NCBI RefSeq assembly: GCF_017310545.1
Contig: NZ_CP066203.1
Span: 124,001 to 188,000 of the forward strand
Length of the DNA stretch: 64,000 nt
Origin: Methylacidimicrobium sp. B4
GTDB taxonomy: Bacteria; Verrucomicrobiota; Verrucomicrobiia; Methylacidiphilales; Methylacidiphilaceae
Reading direction: 5' to 3'
Shown here: piece after piece, positions 24,722 through 34,371 of the stretch
Position numbering within the stretch: position 1 is the stretch's first letter
Layout of the letters: each line of letters starts with the position of its first letter
The notes under the pieces: generated by a model
The model's input: only the letters and a program-made list of their open reading frames with translations
The model's database searches: none
Told to the model about the DNA's origin: nothing
Program-made: the position numbers and the translations under genes

Positions 24722-27407
24722 AGATCGTGAAGGGAGCTCCGGGATAGCCGAGCAGGTAGCCCGCTTGATAGGCGGTGGGGACGTTGGGGTTGCCCGCCGT
24801 CCCGTAATAGCCGCCGCTGGTGATATATTCGTAGCCGTTGTAGCGGAGGTCGGTGATGTTCAGGAGGGTGAGGTTGAAGTTGAGCACCCGTTCCCGCTCG
24901 AAGAGGCGCATCGGAACGGCCGCGTTGATCGAGGCGTTGAGGGTGTAGTATTGGGGCATCGTCTGGTTGCTGGGCGCCCCTGTGTTGTTATTGAAGACAT
25001 ACTGCTCCCCGTTGAAGATGAACCAGAGGCTTGTGCGGATCGCGACCTTGCCGACCTGCTGGGTCTGGTAGATTCCGCCCGAGAGCATGACGCTCGGCAC
25101 GTAGGGGACGTGGCGGCCGTCATAGGAAACCTGCTGCGGGGTCCCGGGGCTGACAACGTAGCTTTCATAGACCGCGTTTTCTACGGCACCGTTCACAAAG
25201 AGGTGAAAGGTGTCGATCGGGTTATCGTCCAGGAAGAAGTCTGCCCCCTGGTAGATGGAGGTGCCCAGGCCGGTGATCGAATTGCCGACGAAGTTGACCG
25301 TGTTGATCGCCTGCTCGGCGAAGCGTAGCCAGAAGTAGTTGGCGCCGAAAAGGAGGTTGTTGAGCCCGGGCAGCTTTTCGAAGTGGGTCTTCGCTCCTGC
25401 GATGCCATACTGGGCGAGCGAAAGGCCGTAATAGGAGGCCGGAATCGCCTGAAAGAGTCCCCCTCCGCCTCCGACGGTATCGGTTTCGTAGGTTTCTGAG
25501 TAGCTGCCGTAAAGGGCGAGCCAGCGGGTGACCTCCAGGTTGAGCAGGATGGAGGGCTCGATGCCGCCAAGGTTCCGCGTGGCGTTTGGCAACTTGCCCT
25601 GATTTTGTCCCGGGTTGAATTGATACGCCAAGGGGAACTGCTCCTGGGCGTTCATCGAGTAGGCGGTGTGGAAGACGTCGTAGCGGATGCTCGGGACGAT
25701 CTGGAGCGCCTTGATCGGCTCAATCGTGTCCTGGAGATAGACCGCGATATCGGTCTGATCCCAGTAGTCGTTCCGGTATTTGCTGTTCGGAGTGAGCTCT
25801 CCGCCTGGAATCGACGTCCCGGGCAGGAAGTAGTTCGGATTGTAGAACGCGTTGCGGCTGTTGTAGGTGGACGAGATGTAGTAGCCGCCGACATCGACCG
25901 TGTTGTAGGGAAGGATCTTGGTCAATCCGATCTGGTCGCCAAAGTCCCCTTCGGACGGATTATTGTATTCGTAGGCATTGTTGACATTCTCAAAGAAGTT
26001 GTAATAACGACTATGAATACGCTGAGAGGCATTATAGAATAACATGTTGTGGAGCGTGGTCTTCTTGTCGTCGTCGAGATAGATGTTCTGCTTGGCATAC
26101 GCGATCTGCGTCGACTGGCTGTCGTTTTTGCGCCAGGTATCGTAACCGAGGTTGCTGTAGTAGCCGCTGGTCGCCTGGCTGTAGGGGGTGCCGGGGATCG
26201 GCACGCCCGTGGCACTCTGTCCGTTGAGCGTCACGTAGGGGTTGGCGTTAACCGGGAGAATGGTGGGTCGGTAGCCGCCCGCGTCGGCATACCAGGCTCC
26301 GAAGCTGATGTCGCCGTGGTCGAAGTTCTTGATGGTCTTTCCGTAGACGGCATACTGGTAGCTGGGGCTGCGGAATCCATCGGGCGACATCCGGAAGTTG
26401 TTTCCGTCGCCCACCCCGCCCGAGATCACCGTCGACCAGCCATGGATGTCTCCGGTCCGGTAGTCGGCGGTGAGGAGCTTCTGGTTGAAGCTTCCGTAGG
26501 TCATGTTGATATCGGCCCCCGCATGCTCGGTCGGCTGGATCGGCGTGAATTCGACCTGTCCGCCGACGTTGTCATACCAGCGGCCGGCCGCCGTTCCCGG
26601 GCCGTAGGTGACCGCGGTGCTCGAGATCATCGCCATGATCGGGACCGACGGCGACTGCCAGAGGCCCGTGGAGACGTTGTTCATCGGCACCCCGTCGAGG
26701 GTCATCATGATCGAGGCCCCACCCGTGTACCCCCCGAAGCCGCCCCAGCCGTTCCCGATGCCGTTGATCGAGACGGTGTACTTGGTGGCACCCGTGTTTC
26801 CGTAGCCATTGACGTTGACACCCGGAGAGAACTGGAGCACCTGAGCCGCGCCCGCGACCGGCCCGGCGGCGGCGGCCATGTTCTTGTCGATCACCCGGGT
26901 CGTCGTCCCTGAGCGGAAGATCTCCTCCTGGGTCGGAGCCTGAGTGGCTCCCGGAACCAGGTCGGTAGGAGGAGAGAGGAGGGGGTTGTCGGGATCGGCC
27001 ATCACGTTGGTCGTCGGCATCTGGATGGCCCCGTCCTTGCTGCTTGGGATCGTTGCTGCGGGGTCATCCCCGGCGTTGGCGCTCGCCCTAGGCGAGTTGG
27101 AGGCGAGGAGGGGTTGGACATCGGCAAGATCGGATCCGGAAGCGCGAGAGCCGTATACGGACGAGGGCCCGGAGGCGGGCTCTTCGGACGAGGCTGCATC
27201 CCAGGACGAGGGTCCTCCGGCCAAGGCGCTCGATCCGGAAGCCCCGTCCGCCAGGGGGTCGGCCACTGGTGGGATTTCGGATGCGCAAACCCCGATCTGC
27301 GGCAGGCTGACCAGTACGCTAAATAGCAGAAGGCGAGAAATGAGGGAAGAAAGCCGATGTCGAAAACCGACCGGCCGAATCAGTAAGCAACGGCTAAGAT
27401 ATGACAT
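24696..27407 (-). CDS. TonB-dependent outer-membrane receptor (with phosphoesterase operon)
   Basis: The 903-residue protein has an N-terminal signal segment ([17 protein letters not shown]), a ~120-residue Ser/Ala/Pro-rich low-complexity stretch, a plug domain ([20 protein letters not shown]...[39 protein letters not shown]) and a 22-strand-type barrel ending in a C-terminal aromatic residue (IYGSIGASF). Such receptors import scarce solutes across the outer membrane using TonB energy. The downstream phosphoesterase and upstream Pho-box-like array suggest the cargo is a phosphate-containing compound, but siderophore-type cargo cannot be excluded. The long spacer before the plug is unusual. 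Confidence 0.9.
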   Translation of the reverse strand: MSYLSRCLLIRPVGFRHRLSSLISRLLLFSVLVSLPQIGVCASEIPPVADPLADGASGSSALAGGPSSWDAASSEEPASGPSSVYGSRASGSDLADVQPLLASNSPRASANAGDDPAATIPSSKDGAIQMPTTNVMADPDNPLLSPPTDLVPGATQAPTQEEIFRSGTTTRVIDKNMAAAAGPVAGAAQVLQFSPGVNVNGYGNTGATKYTVSINGIGNGWGGFGGYTGGASIMMTLDGVPMNNVSTGLWQSPSVPIMAMISSTAVTYGPGTAAGRWYDNVGGQVEFTPIQPTEHAGADINMTYGSFNQKLLTADYRTGDIHGWSTVISGGVGDGNNFRMSPDGFRSPSYQYAVYGKTIKNFDHGDISFGAWYADAGGYRPTILPVNANPYVTLNGQSATGVPIPGTPYSQATSGYYSNLGYDTWRKNDSQSTQIAYAKQNIYLDDDKKTTLHNMLFYNASQRIHSRYYNFFENVNNAYEYNNPSEGDFGDQIGLTKILPYNTVDVGGYYISSTYNSRNAFYNPNYFLPGTSIPGGELTPNSKYRNDYWDQTDIAVYLQDTIEPIKALQIVPSIRYDVFHTAYSMNAQEQFPLAYQFNPGQNQGKLPNATRNLGGIEPSILLNLEVTRWLALYGSYSETYETDTVGGGGGLFQAIPASYYGLSLAQYGIAGAKTHFEKLPGLNNLLFGANYFWLRFAEQAINTVNFVGNSITGLGTSIYQGADFFLDDNPIDTFHLFVNGAVENAVYESYVVSPGTPQQVSYDGRHVPYVPSVMLSGGIYQTQQVGKVAIRTSLWFIFNGEQYVFNNNTGAPSNQTMPQYYTLNASINAAVPMRLFERERVLNFNLTLLNITDLRYNGYEYITSGGYYGTAGNPNVPTAYQAGYLLGYPGAPFTIYGSIGASF

Positions 27408-27525
27408 GCTTCTCTCCTCTGCATAGATCTCTACACGGTCCTATCAACCCCGAGCCTCATCGTGGAAATGACTAAAGTGGCCGCGACGATAGCTAGCGAA
27501 GTGGATGCGGCCAACAAAAAACTAT

Positions 27526-27646
27526 GTTACAATTAGGTGACAATCATGTGCCAACTAGATGGCAGGTATATTACGCTTGTGCGACAACTATGCGTCATTT
27601 GTGTGGCGATTGTGTGTACGAGCTGTTACAGAATTGTGACATGACC
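27526..27646 (-). promoter_or_regulatory. Array of eleven 11-bp direct repeats resembling PhoB (Pho) boxes
   Basis: From 27526 the plus strand can be cut into consecutive 11-mers: GTTACAATTAG, GTGACAATCAT, GTGCCAACTAG, ATGGCAGGTAT, ATTACGCTTGT, GCGACAACTAT, GCGTCATTTGT, GTGGCGATTGT, GTGTACGAGCT, GTTACAGAATT, GTGACATGACC. Consensus GTGACAA(C/T)TAT; on the minus strand ATA(G/A)TTGTCAC, i.e. TGTCA repeated every 11 bp. This is the arrangement of PhoB-type binding sites (TGTCA-N6-TGTCA). The array lies ~120 bases upstream of the TonB-receptor ATG and reads in its direction. Identification as Pho boxes is inference; the 11-bp periodicity is directly visible. Confidence 0.72.
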
Positions 27647-28230
27647 TGCCAGAGGTCGTGTGATCACTCGGCACAAGAATGCGGCGACGCCGGAGATCGG
27701 CGCAGCGATCCTGGTGGCCTTCGGAAGGCGACCGTCGCTTCCTTCACGCGCTAGCGAAGCCGGCGGTCGTGAAGCTTCCCTCCATCCCCGCTCCGGACGG
27801 CGAGGAGCTCACCGATCGCCTCTTTTGCCAAGAAGCGGAGGGTGCTCGATTCGCCCGGCGAAGCATCGATTCCCGTCCGTATCTCTTTGCGAATTGAGCG
27901 GGAAAGCGGAGAGATCGGACCTGTCGGACCTGGAATGCTCAAATCCCGGTTCGAGCATGGCGAACGTGCTGGATGGCGTCCCTCACTGCCAGCCAGGACG
28001 CTGCACGCTCTGGTTGAAGCCAGCTTCCGACGGGGGAAGAGGCGATTGCGCCGCAAAAGCCAATCGGAAGTCTTGCCAACAGGAAGGGGAATGCGCACGA
28101 GGCTCGCCAGGATCGGTCTTGCGCTTGCTTCCGAAAGCGGGGAGGATACTGTCATAACAAGCGGGTCGCGGGGCCGATGGCCCCTCTGGTGAAGTGGGGA
28201 TCGGCGTGGACCAACACAAGGAGCGATGGG
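27647..28230. other. Gene-poor stretch between the repeat array and the DUF302 gene
   Basis: About 580 bases with no recognisable gene. Several short frames are open on both strands but none has a family signature or a convincing ribosome site. Just before the next gene there is CTGTCATAACAAG (about 28150), a single Pho-box-like half site. The AAGGAG ribosome site of the DUF302 gene is at 28218-28223. Confidence 0.5.
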
Positions 28231-28623
28231 ATGAAGAACAGTTATGGCTTCGGCAAGGAAGTGTCTAGCACGTTTGAAGAGACGGTGCCCAAGGTCGTGG
28301 AGGCGCTGAGCCGGGAGGGCTTCGGAATCCTGAGCGACATCGATGTGGCCGCCACGTTGAAGAAACGCCTCGGAAAGGAGATGCCGCCCTACCGGATTCT
28401 GGGAGCCTGTAATCCCGCCCTGGCGCACCAAGTGCTCGAGATGGAGCCGACCGTGGGGCTGCTCATGCCATGCAATGCGGTCGTCCGGCAAGATAGCGCG
28501 GGCAAGGTCCATGTCGAGTTGATGGATCCCGAAGTCATGTCGATGATGTTGCCTCAGCCGGAAGTCAAGCCTCTGGCTGCGGATGCCAAGGCGCGGCTGC
28601 AGCGGGTGCTCGACTCCCTCTAG
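28231..28623 (+). CDS. DUF302 family protein
   Basis: ATG 28231 follows AAGGAG with a normal spacing and gives 130 residues. The DUF302 pattern is clear: YGFGKEVSSTFEETVPKVVEAL..EGFGILSDIDV..TLK..LG.E..PYRILGACNP.LA...LE.EP..GLLMPCN(A/V)VV, ending with a M(D/M)PE-type segment. These small cytosolic or periplasmic alpha/beta proteins have no proven biochemical function; they are common near sulfur or envelope genes. No signal peptide is visible. The gene is isolated. Confidence 0.93.
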   Translation: MKNSYGFGKEVSSTFEETVPKVVEALSREGFGILSDIDVAATLKKRLGKEMPPYRILGACNPALAHQVLEMEPTVGLLMPCNAVVRQDSAGKVHVELMDPEVMSMMLPQPEVKPLAADAKARLQRVLDSL

Positions 28624-29086
28624 CCTGCGCATTTCCCGCAAAGTTCGCATCGCAGACGGAAGCTTGGAGAACTGCAGGACGGCCTGCGCTTGGAGGCGGG
28701 GAGCTTCAGGTAGTTCCAGGCCCGGAGTCGGCGGATCGGGGAAGGCGTCGGCTTTTTGCCCTCGGGAAACCGCTCCTCCTCCGCTGCGGGAATGGGGAGG
28801 CTGCTCTGCCGTAACCCTGCGCTCGCAGCGGATTTCCACGCCATTTCGATAAACTTTTGGGAAAGCCTTGACATCGCCCCAGGAGTATCGCTATGTGCGT
28901 TCCGCCGGGCGATGGGGCTCGCCCAGATAAGACCGCTCGCAGACCCGAGCTGATAGCTCCTACGTTTGGTTCCAGAAGGCGATAGCCTTTTTGGAGAGGG
29001 AACGGGAGCATGGCGGGAAACGATGCGCGGTCGGTAGAGGGGCGGTCGCTCCAACAGGTGGGGCGGGGGAGCCGCGGAGGCTTCCC
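28624..29086 (+). promoter_or_regulatory. Intergenic region with sigma70-like promoter for the exporter operon
   Basis: No gene is seen in these 463 bases. A sigma70-type promoter candidate is TTGACA at 28868-28873 and TATGTG at 28892-28897, with an 18-bp spacer, about 190 bases upstream of the MFS start. The region closes with GCGGAGG before GTG 29087. The intervening long leader has no structure that I recognise. Confidence 0.45.
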
Positions 29087-30688
29087 GTGAGCCCCGCCGA
29101 TGGCTCCCCGTTCGGGAATCCGCCCGGGCGATTCGGCCGGCTTCACCTCGTGCTCGTCGGTGCCAGCCTCTTTTCCCTGCTCAACACCGGGGCCTTCACC
29201 GGGATCATTCCCTATTGCGTGGCCGAGCTGGGCCAGCACCAGAGCCATGGGGCCTGGATGAACGGGGAGTTCTTCGCGGCCCAGGCGCTCGGGATGCTGC
29301 TGGCAAATCCGTTGGCGCAGCGGATTGGCACCCTCCGGCTCTTCCTCTGGGCGGGCTGGGCCGCGGCGATGGGGGCCTTTCTCTGCGCTGCAGCACCCGG
29401 CTTCGTCCTCTTCCTGCTGGCCAGGATCGTGCTCGGGGCGGGAGGAGGAGTGCTGATCCTTCTCGCTCAGGTGCTCCTCCTGGAAGAGTACCGACCCAGC
29501 CTTCGGCCTCTCGCCCCGGTGCTCTGGGCCGTAGTTGCCATCGTCCCCTTTGTGCTCGGCCCGCTCCTCGGTGGCTGGCTCGAGGAGGGTTGGGGGAGGG
29601 AAGGGGTCGGCTGGCGTCTCTGGTTCCTGCTCGACGGACTGGTCCTCCTGCTCTGCCCCTTAGGGGCCCGGAAGCTGCTGGCTCCCCGGCCGCCCGATCG
29701 CTTGGGAAGCCCGTTCGACTGGGTCGGCTTCGGCCTGCTGGCGATCGCGCTCTTCGCATTTCAGACCGCCATCGACATGGGCGACGACTACGACTGGTAC
29801 AACTCATCCCTCCTGGATGGCCTGATGGGGCTCGCATTCTTGAGCTTGCTTGCGTTTCTCGGCTGGGAGCTCCATGTCCGGGAGCCGCTGGTGCGCATCA
29901 CCCTCTTCCTGCGGCCGGCGTTCGCCGTGGGCATGATCTGCCTCTGCGGAGGCTTCCTGCTCTTTTACGGGCTCTGGAGCCTGCTTCTGGTGCGCCTCCA
30001 ATCGGTGTGGGGGTATAGCGCATGGCTCGGCGGCCTGGTCATGCTCTCTCTTGCGGTGGGGGCCCTCCCGTTCTCGCTCCTGAGCGCCCGCGTCGTTGCC
30101 TGGGGCCGGAATCGGCTGCTGCTCTTCGGAAGCCTCTTGCTCTTTGCGGGGTTTGCGCTCTGGACGAGCTACTATGAGATCCACCGCAAACGGAACCTCT
30201 GGCTCGAATTCGTGGGGCCGCAACTGATCGAGGGGATCGGCCTGGGGCTTTTCCTGGCGCCGGCGACGAATTTTCTCTGTCGCGGCCTTTCTCCCAAAAA
30301 CCAGGCGATGGCGATCGAGCTCGCGGGGAGCTTCCGCGTCGCGGCCCAGGGGTGGGCGAGCCTGCTCCTGGGAACGATCCTCTACCGCCAAGCCGCCTTT
30401 CACAAGAGGCGGCTGGTCGAGTGGATGCCCTCCTCGCATCCGCTCCTCGACCAACTGCGCGTTCGCCTGCGGGACGAGGGGATCGGGTGGGATCTCGGCC
30501 TGCGGCTTCTCGACCGGGAAGCCTTGGCGCACGCTCAGGTCCTCGCGTTCGAGGATCTCTTCCGGGTCGCCGCTTGGGGGTTCTTCATTCTGGCGGTCCT
30601 GGCTCTCCTCTGCCCGAGCCCTCCCTCTGCCCAGGGAGCTGGTCTCGGTCCGGATGAGCGCCCGAGGGGTGGGAGGGAAGGCCCGTGA
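29087..30688 (+). CDS. MFS drug transporter, DHA2/EmrB type
   Basis: GTG 29087 (GGAGG seven bases upstream) gives a 533-residue protein with about 12-14 membrane helices. The EmrB/QacA features include GAWMNGEFFAAQALGM, LFLWAGWAAAMGAFLCA, and GAGGGVLILLAQVLLLEEY in the motif C/antiporter region. It would export hydrophobic compounds with proton exchange at the inner membrane. It overlaps the HlyD-type gene by four bases (GTGA) and the outer-membrane channel gene is downstream, giving a full EmrAB-TolC-like exporter. A longer N-terminal extension is open but starts less convincingly. Confidence 0.9.
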   Translation: MSPADGSPFGNPPGRFGRLHLVLVGASLFSLLNTGAFTGIIPYCVAELGQHQSHGAWMNGEFFAAQALGMLLANPLAQRIGTLRLFLWAGWAAAMGAFLCAAAPGFVLFLLARIVLGAGGGVLILLAQVLLLEEYRPSLRPLAPVLWAVVAIVPFVLGPLLGGWLEEGWGREGVGWRLWFLLDGLVLLLCPLGARKLLAPRPPDRLGSPFDWVGFGLLAIALFAFQTAIDMGDDYDWYNSSLLDGLMGLAFLSLLAFLGWELHVREPLVRITLFLRPAFAVGMICLCGGFLLFYGLWSLLLVRLQSVWGYSAWLGGLVMLSLAVGALPFSLLSARVVAWGRNRLLLFGSLLLFAGFALWTSYYEIHRKRNLWLEFVGPQLIEGIGLGLFLAPATNFLCRGLSPKNQAMAIELAGSFRVAAQGWASLLLGTILYRQAAFHKRRLVEWMPSSHPLLDQLRVRLRDEGIGWDLGLRLLDREALAHAQVLAFEDLFRVAAWGFFILAVLALLCPSPPSAQGAGLGPDERPRGGREGP

Positions 30689-32052
30689 GAAACGAGGAGT
30701 GGGAAGGGCGGGTTCCTGAGCCCGAAGCGGATTACAGAGATGGTTCCTCGGAGCCCCGGGATCTGCGCGCCCGGGCTCCGCGGGCGCTGCGGCTGGGGCG
30801 GAAAATCTGGGGGCGCCTGGTCCGTTCGCTCGGGGGCGGGAGCAGGGCGGAAGGGGGAGCGCCCTCCTGGAGAGGAGTGGGCCGACGTTTCGCCTTTGGG
30901 CTGATTCTCTTCGCCCTGCTCTTCTGGGTGGTTTTCCTCCGGGGCTGGGTCGTGACCAACGACGCCTACGTGACCGGGAACGTGGCCCCCGTGAAGTCCC
31001 AGGTTTCCGGCACGGTGGTCGAGGTCTGCGTCGAGAGCACGGAACGGGTGGAAAAAGGGCAGACGCTGGTCCGGCTCGACGGCCTCAAGGCCTGGGTGGC
31101 CCTGCGCAAGGCGGAGGCCGACCTCGCGGCTGCGGTGCGCCGGGTCGAGAACCTCTTTAGCCAGGTCAGCCGGTTGCGGCACCGGATCGAGGAGGAGAAG
31201 GCGGCGCTGGGTCGCAACCGCTACGACTTGGGTCTCTACCGGGGCGGAACCGCCTCCGGTGTGATCGCCGAGCAGCAGTCGGTCGACGCGCAGTGGAAGG
31301 TGCGGGAGTCGGAGCAGACGATCGCGGCGCTCGAAGCGGAGCTGCGCGGGAGCGAGGCGCTCGTCCAGGGGACGACCGTGGAGACTAACCCGATCGTCCT
31401 CCAGGCGGCGCAGGCTGTCCGTGACGCCTGGCTCGACTGGTACCGCCGCAATATTCCCTCTCCGGTCGCCGGATACGTGGCGCGGCGGACCGTCCAGCCG
31501 GGCGACCAGATCACTCCCGAAAAGCTGCTCATGACCGTCGTGCCGCTCGACTACTTCTGGGTGGTCGCCAACTTCCGGGAAAGGGAGCTCGGGCGGATGC
31601 GTCCCGGCCAGCCGGTCGTGCTCAAGTCCGATCTCTACGGGTGGGGCGTGCGGTATCATGGAGTCGTCGAGGGGCTCGAGCCGGGATCGGGCAGCGTCTT
31701 TTCCCTGCTCCCGCCCGACAACGCGACCGGCAACTATGTCCATATCGTCGAGCGCGTTCCTGTCCGCATTCGGCTCGATCCGAAGGAGCTCGAGCGCCAT
31801 CCACTGGTTCTCGGTCTCTCCATGGTGACCTATGTCCGTCTCACCAGCGAAGACCGGTCGATCCGGTCGCCGATCACCCAGATCCCCGTGAAGGCCTGGG
31901 AGGCCGACTATCGCTCGCGGATCTATCTTCGGGAGCTCGCCGCGATTCAAGGGAGGATCCGGAAGATCGTTGAGGAAAACCGGAACCGGAGCGGAGACGC
32001 TCCGGAGGCTCTGCGGAGCCCGCCCTCGGCCGGAAGGAGGGGTTCGCCGTGA
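30685..32052 (+). CDS. HlyD/EmrA-type membrane-fusion protein
   Basis: The 455-residue protein has a long basic cytosolic N-terminus (~70 residues), one membrane helix (FAFGLILFALLFWVVFLRGW), then the adaptor domains: VTNDAYVTGNVAPVKSQVSG (lipoyl half), an alpha hairpin, NIPSPVAGYVARRTVQPGDQI (second lipoyl half), and a beta-barrel YFWVVANFRERELGRMRPGQ. This is the EmrA/HlyD periplasmic adaptor linking the MFS pump to the outer-membrane channel. It starts with GTG overlapping the MFS stop. The unusually long pre-membrane segment is Arg/Gly rich. Confidence 0.92.
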   Translation: MRNEEWEGRVPEPEADYRDGSSEPRDLRARAPRALRLGRKIWGRLVRSLGGGSRAEGGAPSWRGVGRRFAFGLILFALLFWVVFLRGWVVTNDAYVTGNVAPVKSQVSGTVVEVCVESTERVEKGQTLVRLDGLKAWVALRKAEADLAAAVRRVENLFSQVSRLRHRIEEEKAALGRNRYDLGLYRGGTASGVIAEQQSVDAQWKVRESEQTIAALEAELRGSEALVQGTTVETNPIVLQAAQAVRDAWLDWYRRNIPSPVAGYVARRTVQPGDQITPEKLLMTVVPLDYFWVVANFRERELGRMRPGQPVVLKSDLYGWGVRYHGVVEGLEPGSGSVFSLLPPDNATGNYVHIVERVPVRIRLDPKELERHPLVLGLSMVTYVRLTSEDRSIRSPITQIPVKAWEADYRSRIYLRELAAIQGRIRKIVEENRNRSGDAPEALRSPPSAGRRGSP

Positions 32053-32130
32053 GAAGCGCGGAGGGAGAACGACTGGATTCGGGCTTGTGGAGGCTTCGGT
32101 TTCCTCTAGGATGGAAGAGGAGGGGAGCGG

Positions 32131-32550
32131 ATGCCGGGGTTTCAGAAGATCCTCGTCGGTTTCGATGGCTCGAAGGGGGCGGAAGCGGCCTTCGAGCTGG
32201 CCCTCGAGATCGCTGGGCGCTTCGGCGCGTCCCTGGAGGTGTTGGCGATCCTTCCCTCGCCGATGACCGATTGGGATCCCGCCTCCCCGGAGGAGCGGGA
32301 GCTCCTTCGGGCTCCGCTGGAGCGGTGCGCGGCCCGCGCCCGGGAGAAGAAGGTGCCGTTCACCGAGCGGATCCAGACCGGCGACGCGGCTCGGCGGCTT
32401 CTCGAAGCGGCGCGCCACGGGCAATACGATTTGCTGGTGATCGGGCGGCGGAGGCTTGCCCGTGCGGCCTATTGGATCCTCGGTTCGGTCTCGGAGCAGG
32501 TGATCCGCCATTCGCCCTGTCCGGTCCTCGTAGTCGAGCCCTCGCCATAG
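32131..32550 (+). CDS. Universal stress protein (UspA family), within exporter operon
   Basis: 139 residues with the UspA fold: ILVGFDGSKGAEAAFELALEIA at the N-terminus and the ATP-binding motif DLLVIGRRRLARAAYWILGSVS followed by HSPCPVLVVE. The canonical G-2x-G-9x-G(S/T) nucleotide motif is altered (GRRRLARAAYWILGS), lacking the second Gly, so ATP binding is uncertain. It lies between the HlyD-type and outer-membrane channel genes, and its TAG stop overlaps the apparent start of the channel gene, suggesting coupling. ATG 32131 follows GAGGGGAGCGG. Confidence 0.9.
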   Translation: MPGFQKILVGFDGSKGAEAAFELALEIAGRFGASLEVLAILPSPMTDWDPASPEERELLRAPLERCAARAREKKVPFTERIQTGDAARRLLEAARHGQYDLLVIGRRRLARAAYWILGSVSEQVIRHSPCPVLVVEPSP

Positions 32551-34109
32551 CGGCAAAGCTCTGGTCCCTCCGCTGGCTTCTGGCGGTCTTGCTGCCCTTG
32601 CTCTCCGGCTGCCTCACCCCCACCTTCGAGCGGCCCCAAGTGCCGACCGCGCAGCACTACAAGTGGGCTCCGCCGGCCAAGCCCGTGCATGCTCCGCCTG
32701 GGCCCACGTGGAAGGTGGCCGAGCCCAGGGAAAACCTGCTCGGGAAGGGGGACTGGTGGAGGATCTACCGGGATGCGGAGCTCGACCAGCTCGAGGCGGC
32801 AGCGCTGGCCGCCAACCCGACGCTGGCGGAAGCCTTTGCCCGGATGATGCAGGCGCGCGCCGAGGTCCTGGGAGTGAAGGCGATGTTCTACCCGACGCTC
32901 GATTTCACCCCGTGGCTCAAGTCGGTCTCCAATGCGGCGCAAGGCCAGTGGCCGGTCCCGCCCTTCCCCCGTCAGCTCGATCCCTGGGCCGCGGTGGGCG
33001 ATACGAGCTACGAGTTTTCGCTCTGGCGCCAGCTTCCCCAGCTCCGGGCCGCCAAGGAGCAGGCGAAGGCGGTCCAGGCGGCCTTCGAGGCGATCCGACT
33101 CTCGCTGACCTCGGAAGTCGCCCAAAACTACTACCTCTTGCGGCAGATCGACCTGGAGCTTTCGATCCTCGACCACATCATCGCGGTCTTCGAGACCGAT
33201 CTCCATCTCACGCAGGAACGGACCAGGCTCGGCATCGGCCAGCAGCTCGACGTGCAGCGGGCCCGAAGCCAGCTCGAGCAGGTCCAGGGCGAACGGGAGG
33301 GGATCCGGTGGAGCCGGGCCAAGGTCGAGAACGGCTTGGCCGCGCTCACCGGCAGGTCGGCGTCGACCTTCCATCTCCGCCCGCGTCCCCTCGCGGGCGA
33401 GCCGCCGGCGGTGCCCGCAGGAGTCCCCTCGGAGCTGCTGGAGAGGAGGCCGGATGTCGCGCGGGCCGAGCGGCTCATGGCGGCCGCCAACGAGCAGGTC
33501 GGGGTCGCCCGCGCCGCGTTTTACCCTTCCTTCTATCTCGCCGGATTCGGCGGCTTCCAGAGCCTCTTCTTCAACACCTTGCTGACCCTGCACAATGCAT
33601 ACTGGGCCGCAGGCCCGCTGCTCGACGTGCCGATCTTCGAGGGGGGACGCCTCATCGCCGGCTTGAATGCGGCCAAGGCGAGCTACTGGGTGACGGTCCA
33701 GGAGTACCGGAAGGAGGTCCTCGCCGCCTTCCAGGAGGTCGAGGACTATCTCTCCGGGATCCGGATCCTGGCGGAGCAGCAGCGACGCTTCGGCGGCGCG
33801 GTGGCGGCCTCGAGCCGGCAAGTCGATATGACGATGGACCGCTATCGGCGGGGGCTGGCCAACTACTTTGAGATCGTCCAGGCCAACAAGGAGTGGCTCA
33901 CCAGCCAGCGGGACGATGCGCAGACCTTGGGCAAGCGCTTTGTGCTGACCGCGTTGCTCGTCAAGGGGCTCGGAGGCGGATGGGAGGATTCTTCCTTCCG
34001 CCCCGCTTCTCCCCAGGCACCGGCGCTCGGCGCTGCGGCCGCCCCGGCCGGCCGTGCGCCGAATCCGACTCCGGCGCCCCCGGCCGGCAACCCCTCGGCC
34101 GGGCCCTGA
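32547..34109 (+). CDS. Outer-membrane efflux lipoprotein (NodT/OprM family)
   Basis: About 520 residues: a lipoprotein signal (KLWSLRWLLAVLLPLLSGC), then two outer-membrane-efflux (OEP) repeats typical of the TolC/NodT family (NPTLAEAFARMMQARAEVLG, LTSEVAQNYYLLRQIDLEL, and in the second half LLERRPDVARAERLMAAANEQ VGVARAAFYPS). It would be the trimeric outer-membrane channel for the MFS-HlyD pump. The start is problematic: the only start-like codon between the UspA stop and the signal peptide is ATA 32547, overlapping TAG. TTG 32472 inside the UspA gene is the alternative. The tail is Pro/Ala rich. Confidence 0.88.
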   Translation: MAAKLWSLRWLLAVLLPLLSGCLTPTFERPQVPTAQHYKWAPPAKPVHAPPGPTWKVAEPRENLLGKGDWWRIYRDAELDQLEAAALAANPTLAEAFARMMQARAEVLGVKAMFYPTLDFTPWLKSVSNAAQGQWPVPPFPRQLDPWAAVGDTSYEFSLWRQLPQLRAAKEQAKAVQAAFEAIRLSLTSEVAQNYYLLRQIDLELSILDHIIAVFETDLHLTQERTRLGIGQQLDVQRARSQLEQVQGEREGIRWSRAKVENGLAALTGRSASTFHLRPRPLAGEPPAVPAGVPSELLERRPDVARAERLMAAANEQVGVARAAFYPSFYLAGFGGFQSLFFNTLLTLHNAYWAAGPLLDVPIFEGGRLIAGLNAAKASYWVTVQEYRKEVLAAFQEVEDYLSGIRILAEQQRRFGGAVAASSRQVDMTMDRYRRGLANYFEIVQANKEWLTSQRDDAQTLGKRFVLTALLVKGLGGGWEDSSFRPASPQAPALGAAAAPAGRAPNPTPAPPAGNPSAGP

Positions 34110-34278
34110 GAGGAAGATGAGCCCGGCTGCCGGGCGCTTGTGCGCCCATGGAGGAGCTTCTCCCATTGACAGCCATCGACTCGTTTCCCCATTATGGTCC
34201 ATCCCAAGGGGATGGAGTTCCCCAAAACCGCCGCCTCGGCTGATAACTCCTACCGACGAGCATCTGAAAGGAGGAGGC

Positions 34279-34371
34279 ATGGCTTTGCGGGGGTGGGTGG
34301 TTTCTTTCACATCGGGCGTAGGGCGAGTGGCGCCAAGGCGGCCTTCCCTTGCTGGGCGAGGTCGGCCGTGA
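34279..34371 (+). CDS. Possible 30-codon leader ORF coupled to the antiporter gene
   Basis: ATG 34279 has an almost perfect ribosome site (AAAGGAGGAGG, spacing about 1-5) and encodes MALRGWVVSFTSGVGRVAPR plus ten more residues, ending at TGA 34369-34371. That stop overlaps GTG 34368, the likely antiporter start (GTGA). No family is recognised. It may be a regulatory leader peptide whose translation delivers ribosomes to the antiporter gene. Alternatively the antiporter frame starts upstream at ATG 34203/34212 and this small frame is incidental. Confidence 0.4.
   Translation: MALRGWVVSFTSGVGRVAPRRPSLAGRGRP

Noticed and set aside
27660-28190. Short frames between the repeat array and the DUF302 gene
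   Set aside because: None has a ribosome site with a convincing start, a family motif or consistent codon use.
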